NCBI GenBank assembly: GCA_934045905.1
Contig: OW203762.1
Coordinates: 28,242,345 to 28,306,344 of the forward strand
DNA length: 64,000 nt
Source: Leuctra nigra
Taxonomy: Eukaryota; Arthropoda; Insecta; Plecoptera; Leuctridae
Direction: 5' to 3'
A program made the translations under genes and the position numbers. Each line of letters begins with the position of its first letter. Positions within the stretch are counted from its first letter, which is position 1. The notes beneath the pieces are model-generated. The model was not told the DNA's origin. It did no database searches and saw only the letters and a program-made list of their open reading frames with translations. This document shows, piece by piece, positions 1 to 12,300 of the stretch.

Positions 1-392
1 ATTCGGTAAGGCAAGTGGAACTTACAAAACACTGTATGAGTAATAGTATGAACAGAAAAAGTATTTTTTCATTATTAATTAATTTTCTAATATCTTTTTT
101 TTTATTCATTTTTTATTTTTTATTAACTGGTTTTTCATAAAATAAGCATTAATTTTCTAGTCAGGGTAGACTTAATAATACAAGAAGCTGGTACATAAAT
201 AAAATATATGCAGAGTACATTTCTACATTTTTATTGTACTACCTACAAGAATCCTTATTACTCGGGTCTATAGATACAACTACGTTTTTACACTATTTCA
301 AACAGTAAACTTTTTATCTCTGTGTCTGTACCATGTTGCTTGAGCATCGTGAAACAGCTTGAAGTAAAGTGTTGTCACTGCTATGTGTGTAG
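1..392 (+). other. intron sequence before the first visible alpha-catulin exon
   Basis: AT-rich, T-run-containing DNA with no supported coding sequence. It ends in an acceptor (TAG at 390-392) directly before an exon that reads in frame as alpha-catulin, so it is read as the 3' part of an intron whose upstream exon lies outside the window. Confidence 0.7.
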
Positions 393-3300
393 ACTTGCCT
401 GCGCCACCCGGACTGCCCCTCGGCACGGGAGAACCGGGACACAGTGTTCTGCCAGATGCGGCGTGCCATGGACCTCATACACTACGTCGTGAAGGACGGC
501 GTTCTCGACTCCGCTGCTCAGCTCCAGCTCAGCGGGTGCTCGCCAGGAGACTTCCCGCTCGCCAACGAGGTATGCAAACGAATTGCCCTGTTATTGCCAT
601 TACTTGTGCATACAAAGTAAAAACTGTTTTCTATTTTTACCTTCTCCTAATCACAAATACTGCTTGATTCCAGTGGAGTACCTACATCACACTCTCGGTT
701 AGAGAGAGTTGTAACTCAAACACTTTTCGAGATAGTTATGTCAAATAATTCATAATTTTAAGCTCTATTTGAAATTTTTGTAAGATAACATTTCAACTCT
801 AGAGTCTAACCCCAAGAACTCCACATTTTCTTTAAGGATATAGGAGTTCAGTCGACTTGACGAGGTCCAGTTATGCTCATCAATGAAAACGAGTATTCAG
901 ATTCACTCACGCAATGTAGTGATTTGAGAGATACAACAGTTTCTTTCTGTGGTGCAAAAAGCATGTACACTCCTGGACACTGAAATTAGCCTGCGGTCAA
1001 TGTTCAAGTGGCACCATGGCTAGTATTTATTTATTTATTTAAAGTAATTTTTCGGCCCTAAACTCACACTAGCTATCCGGTCTTTGTGCCAAAAAATTAC
1101 ATTAAAATAAATGTTAAATACTAGCCGTAGTACAACTTGAACATTGACCGCGGGCCAATTTCAGTGTCCAGGAGTGTATATAGTTGCTAAAAATCCCTTT
1201 AAATTAGGAAATGAACTGCAGGTACTGCAGGTGCTGGTGGTTGTTCGTTTTAAATTCTGTTGATTTATTCCTCAATTTCTTCTTTGATAGTAGACTCTTC
1301 AAGTGCTGGAAATTCAATTATTCAATAACAAAATGTGTAGGTACACTACCGTAATACATTAAGAATAAAATAATGTTATGTTCTTTTTACAACACATGCA
1401 TTACGGCGTACTAACACATTGTCACCGCCTTGCAGGAGGACTGGGACGTGAGTCGTACGGTGTCCGGTGCTTTGAAGCATTTCGAGGACCTGGTTGAGAT
1501 GACTCGACTGACGCTACTCGGCCCCGGCTGCAAGGAGCGTCTGGCCGTCGCACTCGACACCATCGTCGAGAGAACGCAAGACTTCACGGACTCTGCGTAC
1601 ACCAGTCACGAACACCGCGAGAACATCCTTTTACTATGCGATCGAGCCAAGCTAGAACTTAACCAATTGCTACGAGTCGGTGTGAGCTTAGTAAGTTGTC
1701 GGAGGAGAAAGTAATAACTAATTTAATTGATAACAACACTTCATACTTCAAGTTGATTTCATTATCATTTTAATATGAGACAACTCTTTTGTTGATGTTT
1801 AGGTCAGAATCAATAAGCATCAAATTCTGTAAAATTTGTACACCAAACTATCATCCCCGTTCTGTAAAAATTAATGGATGAAGAAATACACGGTATTTGT
1901 ACTGTGCATGACCCAAGTTTCCACTTAAAATTATTAAATCTGTATATCTTGAGGCCTTATCTTGATTGCATTGACTAGTACCTACTCTTTGTTTATGAGC
2001 GAGAATTAATTTAATTTTCATGAAGTAGGTACTACTCTGCAAAATGTCAACGTTATAATTTCTACTGTTTACTTACTTCCTCCACTCAACAGGACCAATG
2101 CGAAGGGAACTCCCCGACTCGCGAGATGGAATCTGCCGTACAGGGTCTGTTACGAGCGACTAGAGACCTACGCCAGCAGCTGCAACAAACAACAATGGAG
2201 CAGGCTGAGGACTTGCCGCCTGTAGTTCACTCGGGTCACGACATGGTTGCCGGAATACGCAACATTGCGCTTGCTGCCGACGCAGAGAGACTCGACGAGT
2301 GCGCCTCACGCTTCCATGAGTGTTTAGAACATATTCTTGAGGTGAGCTCCTTCTAAACTTTATCTGTTTATGAATCAATGTATTGAGTGAATCTTGAAAT
2401 CACTAGGTTCCTATTGTAAGACAATATTATATAGCATTAGGGCACAGCTCAATGTTCTACTTCACATTCACAGTGTACAAATTATTCTATGTATTGTTCA
2501 GTCCTTTTGAGAAGAGTAAGGAATAAAAATAATAATTTGGATTTGTTTACAGGTTTGCAAGTTATTGCGACATATTGCTGCTACTGACTCACTTCAAGTT
2601 TCCTCGAAATACTCTGAAATCAATCTTCGGATCTACGGACCGCAAGTAGTAACAGCAGCTCACACACTTTCTCTTCATCCCACGTCAAAAATAGCTAAAG
2701 AAAATGTTGAAGGTCAGAATCAATTCAGATATTTGTTTTTCTGTTTCTTTTTACCTATTTCTTTCCTCATGTAATGTGTGAAACGTTTGCTTCTTGCAGT
2801 ATTTGCTGACATGTGGCAGTCGCTAGTTTCTGACATCAGCGGGATCGCTAAGGAGGTGGTCGAGCAATGTCAAGGTCGTATACCGGACAAGCAAGTTTAC
2901 ATGTCACTACCAAGACCCGGGGTGAGTTAATCCTTCTATTGATGTCTTCGAGATTTCTCTTTACCATTATAATAATAATAATCTTCCTCCCGGTTCCAAG
3001 AGTTGGGTCGGGGGGTGGCGAAGCCACCATTACTAGGGCCCGGACTCCTAAGCTAGCTGGCCAGGCTTGGCTCTTCCTCTTCGTTCTTCTTCTCTACCAG
3101 TTTTTTCCACTTCTTCCTGTCTTCCCACCACCTTCCTTCTTCCACTTCTTCCCACTTCTCCAGTCTCTCTTGTACATCTTCTGCTACCAGCTCTCTCCAC
3201 TTTTCCCTCGGTCTTCCAACTCTCCTTTTATCACTTCTCGCAGCTTCGAACTCCCGACGCGGTATTCTCTCCCTCTGCATTCTCTTCATGTGGCCAAACC

Positions 3301-6300
3301 ACCGTAGCCGCTCTCTCCCCATTTTAAATGCCAACCTCTCTACCTTCAAGTCTCCTCTAATCTTTTCACTCCTGATCTTGTCCATCTTAGTTACTCCTTG
3401 TATGCTTCGTAAAAATTTCATTTCTGCTGCCTGCAACTGGCTCTCCTCCTTTCCTCCAATCGCCCACGTTACGGAACCATAGGTGAGTATTGGCAGGAAA
3501 TAGCTTTTGAAAAGGAGTATCTTGCATTTCTGGGGGAACTGCTCATTCCAAAGAAGTTTCCTGACTAACTGGAAAAATGTGTTAGCCTGTTGTACTCTTG
3601 ATGTTATCTCTCTTCCTATTTTTCCATCCTTAGTTAGCCAGCTCCCCAGATACTTAAACTCTCCTCTCTCCGCCAGTTCCAAGCCCCGTAGCCTGATCTT
3701 CACATTTCTTGTTGCCTTCCTCTCCACTACTAGTGTCTCACTCTTTTCCTGACTTATTCGCATACCGTATTCTTCAGTCATCTGGCTCCATCTATCAATC
3801 TTTTCTTGAACACATTCGCTGGTTCCTCCCCACACTACGATATCATCTGCATATACCAGTGTATTCGTCTCCTGGTCTTCTCTTGGTTCTACTTTTCTCA
3901 GCAGCTCATCCATGACAATGACAAATAGTGTCGGGGAAAGAACGCTGCCCTGTCGAAGTCCTTCCTTCACCTCAAACCATCCTGACTTCCCCTCCACTGT
4001 TTGTACACAGCTCTCGTTCTTCTCATATGTGCTCTTGATTCTCTCAATCAGACCCAATCCCACCCCCTTCCGCTTCAGACATTCCCATACTTTCTTCCTT
4101 GGTAGGCGATCGTAGGCCTTTTCCAAGTCTAGAAAAACCATGTACAGTTTTTCTCCACTCTCCCACTTTCTCTCCATGACTTGTCGGATAGTGAATATTG
4201 GATCAATGGTTGATCTACCTGGCCTGAACCCATATTGTTCCTCCCTGAGCTTTTCCTCTACTACTTCTTTCAGTCTAAATTCCACCACTTTTTCGAATAC
4301 TTTGGCACACTGACACATCAAAGTAATTCCCCTGTAGTTGCTGCACTTCTTCCTGTCACCCTTTTTGTAGATCGGTACAATCACTCCCTTTCTCCAATCG
4401 TCCGGTATGGTCCTCTGTTTCCATGCCGCACTCATTACTCGAAACAACCATCTTTTTCCAATTTCCCCAGCAGCTCTTACCATCTCCACTGTTATCTCAT
4501 CTATTCCGGGTGATCGACCATTCTTCATCTCGTTTAGCGCTTTCTCCACTTCTCCCTCTCTCAAAGCACACTCCTCCTCTTCCTCGTTCTCACTCTGTAG
4601 TATTCTACTACTTTCTGGTAGTGCCACTCCATCAACATTCAGTAGTTCCTTGAAGTACTCTTTCCACAGTGCCTGTACTTCTACTGGGTCATTGATCAAT
4701 CCTCCGCAAGCATCCACCATGCATGCCTGTCCAACTTTTCTTGTCCTCTTTTCCTTTATTATGCCATAAAGCATCTTTTTATTGCCTTCAAAATCCGTTT
4801 CTAGTTTACCAGCAAGTTCTTCCATGGACTTCCATTATAAAAATATAAAATGTATCAATATCGATATTCCCTTTCAGAAACACGGTACAACTAGTAAAGC
4901 TTTAAAACCAGTGCGGCTTGATTCAGAGGTGAGTTCTTTTGCTCTAGTTTCCACGTAGGACCTACAATTACGTTAGAAAAAGTTGTTTATTGCTTCTTGT
5001 GAGTAATAAGTAAATTTGTACTGACCTCTCTTCTAGATCACTATTTTTCATATTCCATATTAAATTATTTGTAATTGCATAGGAACAAGCAAAGATCGCA
5101 AAGGCTGGCCTTGAAATGAAGCTCATCACATCCGAGATGGACGCGGAGACGGACAAGTGGCAAGAGAGCGGAGCTGGGCCCGCCGGCGACGAGAACAACG
5201 ACATCGTGAAGCGGGCCAAGAACATGTCCTCGATGGCTTTCTCCATGTACCAGTTCACACGAGGCGAAGGCGCGCTCAAGACCACGCAGGATCTTTTCAC
5301 GCAGGCAGAGTACTTTGCGGAGGAAGCAAACCGGCTCTACAAGGTCGTCAGACAATTCTCCTATCAGGTAATTAATTCCGTTCTATTGGTTGTACTGATC
5401 ACAAATTAACATTCTTGTATTTCGTGATGAAAATATTTCATGTCCCACCTTGGCTTTGAACGTCTAGGTATTATTTGACCTATAAAATATTATTTAATTT
5501 CTTCAACAGTTTTCTTGGTCATGCTAGATAAATAATAAATCTAGCATAGTCTCCAGTACCTAGGAACAAGCCAAACGTTTTCAATACAAACTGAACTTTC
5601 ATCATTATCATAGTATGAATCATATTGTAATGGAATGACCATTTTACTATCAATATTATGTCTCAAATGTAACCTTCTATCATTATTATGTTTCAAACGC
5701 CACCTGCAACAACTTAACTTCATAATTTAAATAAACTGCAATAAATATCAGACACACATTATACCAACTTAGCTTCATTTAATTCATAGTAACTTCAAGA
5801 CTGACTCATGTGAACTTTATACCTCCTAATCAGTATAAAAGGTGTAGCTAGCTAGCCAAGTAAAGTCAGTCAGCTTCGGGACTCACTCGAGTCAGCTTCT
5901 AGCATCCTCACCGGATTGGTCTTCTCATAAGAAACTGTAAGTGTATCAATTATTCAAAGTGTCGTCCAATCTTGTTCAACCTGACCACCTAGTTATAGTA
6001 AAAGTGTATTCCAATCATGTTCACCTTACTCTCTTAGCATAATTATAATATAAGTGTATCCCCATTCTGTTACACCTACCCCATTAGATATTTTACAAGG
6101 AAAACCAGATGTTTCATTGCATCACTCTTATCGAGTAATTTAGGATACTAGTTACTTTCATACATAACTCTGTCACTCTATTTCATCACTTGATTGAGTA
6201 ATTTAGGATAGAAACATATTTGGTTTCCCTTGTAAAATATGGGGTAGGTGTAACAGAATGGCTTATAAATAATTATGCAAAGAGAGTAAGGTGAACCTGA

Positions 6301-9300
6301 TTGGAATACACTTTTACTATAACTAGGTGGTCAGGTAGAACAAGATTGGATTACACTTTGAATAATTGATGCACTTACAGTTTCTTATGAGAAGACCAGT
6401 CCGGTGTAGATTCTGGAGCTGACTCGAGTGAGTCCCGAAGCTGACTGACTTTACTTGGCTAATGCTGGCTTTCCATGCTCCGTCATCTTCCGTCAACGTC
6501 CGTCACCGTCCGACGAAAACGACCACGTGACCCGTCTTGACCAATCAGAGCAATCCCCAAAAATATCGGACGGCGAGGGATTGGTCGAGACGGGTCACGT
6601 GGTCTTTTTCGTCGGATGGTGACGGACGTTGACGGAAGATGACGGAGCATGGAAAGCCAGCTTTAGAGCTACTCCTTTTAAACTGATTAGGAGGTAAGTA
6701 CAAAGTTCACATGAGTCAGTCTTGAAGTTACTATGAATTGAAGTATAAGTTGCTATAATGTGTGTCTGATATTTATTGCGGCTTATTTAAATTATGAAGT
6801 TAAGTTGTTGCAGGTGGCGTTTGAAACATAATAATGATAGAAGGTTATATTTGAGACTTAATATTGATAGTAAAATGGTAATTCCTTTACAATCTCTACG
6901 TAGACATGTTATCTCTCATGTTAAGTAATTATTTCTTCTTGAACTTCAGGTACAATTTTTTAATTCAATACAAAGGCCCTCTCTTATTGCGATTTAAATT
7001 TAATACTTCCTTCTAAAAATTCTTCAAAGGACAGGTACAAACCAACCTCATGTTCAAGCAACTTGATTATCAATATTTTTCTCTAATCTCTGAATTTCAC
7101 AGCGCATAGACTAAATTCGACACATTTAAAAAATTGGTGTTTCCTTGGTAAGCTAGGTAGTTTTTACCTGTAGACCTAGTGTTGCATGGAGCGAGATGAA
7201 CATAGTCAATTTTTAATCGCTCCAAATTCAGTCTTACTACAATTCAGTGTGCTGCACGCTTGTTTTGGTAACAGAATCTTGTCATAAAAGTTCTTTGCTA
7301 CAACTCGACAGACCAGTGGATAATCAATTTATGCACAAATTAAGTAGTCACAGGGATTATCACAAGATGTTTGCTTTATATTTATAATCAGCATTTTTCA
7401 TTAGATTGGTAGCTCAGGTCATATCTAATGTTAAAAGTGACAACTGTAAGAATACATTATATTCTCATTTTTAAAAAAGCTTCTAATAACATAGCTATGA
7501 AGAGCTGCTAAATTATTAATTTTAATATATTATCTAATATCTATTAAATCTTATTACGCTTCTGTAGGTATTTTGAAGCTTCATTAATAATAATTGAATA
7601 TGTGGCATTTACAAAATTGTACTGTTTATTTTTATTTTTTTTACCAAAGTAGATCTTTCTCTTTATACGTTCTTGTCATAATTATTTTATCTGAATCCTC
7701 ATTATAAGCTCTTATTACTCTTTAAACAAATTTTAATGGTGCTCTCTACTCTGTTGTACTTGTATGTATTATCGTCTTGATTGTTGGTGGGCTGTTTGTA
7801 AAGTTATCTTTCTTCTTTGACACAATCTTCTCTGGCTCTCTTTATCTCAGCTATATCCCTTCTCTTCTGGTGTTGCCAACTCTCTTGATGGATCAAAGCT
7901 TCTGATATCCTGAAGAACATTTATTTGTTGACGTAACTTTAGTGTAGTAATGCTGATTTCTGTGGATAAAACTTATGTCCTGAGGTACTTTAAAATCATC
8001 CTAATTTCTAACATTTTCGTAGTACCTACTACATAATCTCAGAAGTACGGGACATTAATCTACGAACATTCTCTTTACTGTCCAGTGTCAAGCCTATGTC
8101 TCTCGAAAGCCTTGTTTCAGTCGTATGATCTTGACTATGTAGCGGTATCTGTGTTTAGAACCTGAGCCTGCCGTACCTTCTATGTACGTATGTATGTACA
8201 TACTTTGTTTGTACGCCCACTGTAAAAGTCTGCCCAATGTTTCATTCAGTTGATGCACTGTTCAAAACACGACGCATATTTTTGAATGGGCGTACAATAT
8301 TCTGTATGTTTAGTATTGTTTCAAGGTACAGTATTAAACCATGGATGATTGTAGCTGACTCTTTTCAATCCTAGTCAGCAATCAATGATATTCGTATATT
8401 TTGTGGCTGCAGCATCATACTACTCATGATCTGTCTCGACAAATTGGCGTCTATTTCCCTATGTACACAATCGACTTTGTCACCAACCTAACGAGAGTGG
8501 ATAAAACTGCTTCCAAGACAGCAAGTTCAGGAGATTTTAGAGATAGGTTGGTTATTATTGCGTGGAAACAGATTGGCACCAACTCGAAGTATATGAATTG
8601 TTTGGTGGAAAAGTTGATTTGTGTGTATAGTGAAATATGAGTCATTCTTCTTGTGTGATTGCTGACTACAATTTGCTTGGCCAGTAGTTTTGATTGTTTG
8701 TTGGAGTTTGATTTAAAACGTATACCTACATTATTTATTAATAGACACCACTATAGTCTAGTTAGTTTTGTGGATTAGTACTTCTGCACTAATGACAAAA
8801 TTTCTACTATTATACTAATAAATAATCATATCTTATTCAAACAAACACCGCTGTATTCACGCCAAGGATCAAAGTAACAGGAATTCTACTTATGTAGTAA
8901 CTATCAGTTCTTATGTGTATAGTCCTATATCATGGTATAGCATAGATATTATCGCAATTCGCAATAATTATTAATTGTAGACGAATTTATTAGCGCCAAC
9001 TTATTCGTCAATGCTTTAGACAATAGTGTAGATTAGTAATGCACACTCGTCACTCGACATCTGTATTTAAGGTACTCACTCATATTCACAATAATTTGGC
9101 AAACATACCAATAGCAGAAGTACCTATTATGCTTTTCTTGCTGCAAAATATTAATTGCCTCTTCTTAAATACCGTGAACTGAATTGTAAGAACAGAAACA
9201 CTGTTTTAGAATACAAGCATGATCAATATAGGTTTTAATGTTCTGGCTAAAATATTGACTAAATCAACATTCTATCTTAGAATTTGACCACACTCGTTTG

Positions 9301-12300
9301 GCGGACAGCAAGCATCAAACAATTGAATTGCAATTATTGGCTTCTTATGAGATAATAGTTTTCTTCAATATGTATTATCTCTCTATAATGATTTTTCCGT
9401 TTATGCCTGAGTGTTAATACTCCTCTGTCCAGCTTTCTTCAGTTCTTTACCTCTTTTCTTAATAAGTTTATTTATACACTTCTGGAACTTGATTTTGATA
9501 ATATATTTGATTTTGAGCAAAACACAAACTAGGGAGGCAACACACAAATACAAAATATTAATAAAATGAAAGGTTAGCCTCAGATTTGTTTGATATTGCT
9601 CGAGTTGGATTCCAATCAACAATCATGTCATGTTCCAAATGTGTAATCCCCTCTTTGCTCTTCTGATGTTGTCTATTACTATGTATCTACGGTATTATAG
9701 GCTTCTTGTGTCCGCTATCTGGTACTTTTTATTTGTTACTACATACCTATATTGCTAATTTAAATGCATGAATGATTAATATGAACTTACTTTTCATCTT
9801 CATACTTACTAATATCGTTAATCTTTAATTATTATGATAACCTCTTCCTGATAATATATTTATGAATTTATTAGTAGTTATGTAGTACTCAAATTGTTTA
9901 AGCTCTATTATTACTTCTTATCTTAATCGAATAAAAGAGAATAAAGTGCCACTACCTAGTATTGATATTTGAATGTAAGTGGTTCACCCTTAGCTCAAGC
10001 ATCAATAATTGAGATCTACATAAAAAATAACCACTGATAAAGGTATTTTCAATACTTCTTGTAATTAATACATTTATCATAAATTGCACAATCAAAGCCC
10101 ATTTCCAAGTAACTTTTCAAGTTTTTATTTTTTTTTATTTTTAATTGTCCAACTTTCAAAACATATTGTGAAACTTGAAATCATTTACTATAATTTTTTA
10201 AGTCACTATAATAGGTAGTCCAAGAACGTCCATAACTGAATTTCTACTTTTGTTTGCAATGTGCATATTTGGCCATTCTAAAATTGCCTAAGCTCACGAT
10301 GACGATTATGCAATCACTGACAATTTTATTTTGGCCAAACATGTGTTTTGCACTCAGGGCAAAGAAAGCAACGATCCATTCAAATTAACACAGATTTGTT
10401 CAAAGCATATTGTTTTACCAACCAATTAAATCGTTCTGCGTCCTCGGCACATCTAGAAAACAAACAATACAGAATTTTGATAGGTTTGTAAAAAATGCTT
10501 TCCGCACATCTGCGTCTGTATGAATACCAGATCCCTACTTTATTACTAAGGTACACGTTATTCATCTCCATTAGCTTCCATGTTCTGTGCAATAATCATG
10601 CAATATTTCAAGACTTCAATGTAGCCTATTGGTCTGTAGGTTCCCATCGGGACTCCGAAGAAAGAGCTCTTGGATTATCTGGATCGCGTGCCGACGCACG
10701 TACAACAATTGCAGTTCACCGTTAAAAATCCCACCGTAGGGAAGGCTGCAACGTTCACCAAGGTCGACAACGTCATTCAAGAGACAAAGAGCCTCATGGA
10801 TAACATCTCCAAAGTTGTCACAACTTGCTTCACTTGCGCAACGAAGGTAAACAAATGAACATCTAAAATGCTTGCAGATTGAAGAGCCAGTTTTATGACT
10901 TCTTGATAAGTTGAGAAAGACTGGATTCAAGAATTCATGTTTTATAAAGGCCGATGAAGTGTAGCAACTTTCGATTGAGCAACTTGGTTCTGCTCATTTT
11001 CAGTCGCTTTGGTGATGATATTTATGTAACAGTGCACTCATGTGCAGAAGTTGCTCAACCAAATGTTCCTTGCTTCTTTATTTATGTGAGAAATTAATTT
11101 TAGACCTATAAAAATAACAAATGTGTAGAACACCAAAACTGAAAGTGTGGGAAAAAAATCCAAAGATGAAGATCATTGAATTAATATACTTCATTTATCA
11201 TTCTTATTGAAACTCAGAAGAAAGCTTTATTAGGATGTTGTAAGACCGGCTCATACTTACATGGATACTTTTACACATTATGCATTGATGTATACCTATT
11301 CATTTCCACATCTCATACTTTCATGGTTGTGTAATACTTTAAGGTATCTTTACAATTATCAATCAATGATGACTTGGTTGTGCTCTTTATCAGTGAGATT
11401 CTGGAAAGGTTCATTTGTAAAATAAAGGTGCGTACATTTTCAGTTGTCGATCACTTGGGACGAGCTCAACTTCCCGACCCATCGATCCGGCTTGCAGCCG
11501 AGCGCCAGTATGAAAACTTCGACCCTGCCTCGATGATCCGCGTATCACACAGTAAAGTCGGATGTTATCGCATGCTTGGTTTCAGGTCGCGGGGGCAGTA
11601 ACAACTAACCTCGTGTGTTGCTTGGTAGAATCTTTGCTCTTTAGGGGCGAGGAAGGGTGTTCCAGGGTTCCAACTTTCTCAACTCTGTCTAAAATTACTA
11701 ACCAGGAGTCTACTAGTATTTTACTAGTATTAATATTAGGACACTAATATTTTCACTCATACTTTAATTAATTGCCTTTCCATACCTATAAAAACTAGAC
11801 AAATATTAAAATTATAAAAGTTTTGAAAGAATCAGGATTATTTATTATAAATTATTAAAACCATCTTGATTGGGATATTTCATCCTGTATTATTTTTATT
11901 TTAACGTAATGTCAACAGTTTCGGTCCATATGTTTGGACCTTCTTCAGGAAGGTCCAAATTGTTTTAGTACTTGTTTGAAATGTTTAATTGTTTTTATAT
12001 GATTTGAAGTTTTTGTCCTGAAGAAGGTCCAAACATATGGACCGAAACTGTTGACATTACGTTAAAATAAAAATAATACAGGATGAAATATCCCAATCAA
12101 GATGTTTTTAATAATATTATAATTATTTTTAAAATATCATACATTTTTTTAAATCTTCATTTACCTAATCAGTTGGGCCTGTGGGCTTCCTTATAATATG
12201 TGATCTAATTAAAGGATTACAAAATAAGTTTTCTATTTCTAAATTTATAATGTGGTAAAGATCTGCTAAATTTCATGCATCTAAAATAATTATTTAGTAA

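Larger units (their letters stand above)
5368..10639 (+). other. 5.3-kb alpha-catulin intron
   Basis: Intron between exons 5083-5367 and 10640-10846. It contains the 1.3-kb palindromic element with a nested MITE (5618-6896) and a TA-flanked MITE at 8374-8666. The remainder (about 6.9-8.37 kb and 8.67-10.64 kb) is AT-rich with no supported gene; short open frames there lack coding character. Confidence 0.7.

Noticed and set aside
3067..4769. Several serine/proline-rich plus-strand frames
   Set aside because: Antisense shadows of the RTE reverse transcriptase.
11374..11747. Possible alpha-catulin exon between 10846 and 16854
   Set aside because: A short open frame exists near 11440-11550, but exons 10640-10846 and 16854-16991 join in phase as CATK|YNLDFRG, as expected for the family. 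No recognisable protein is encoded there.
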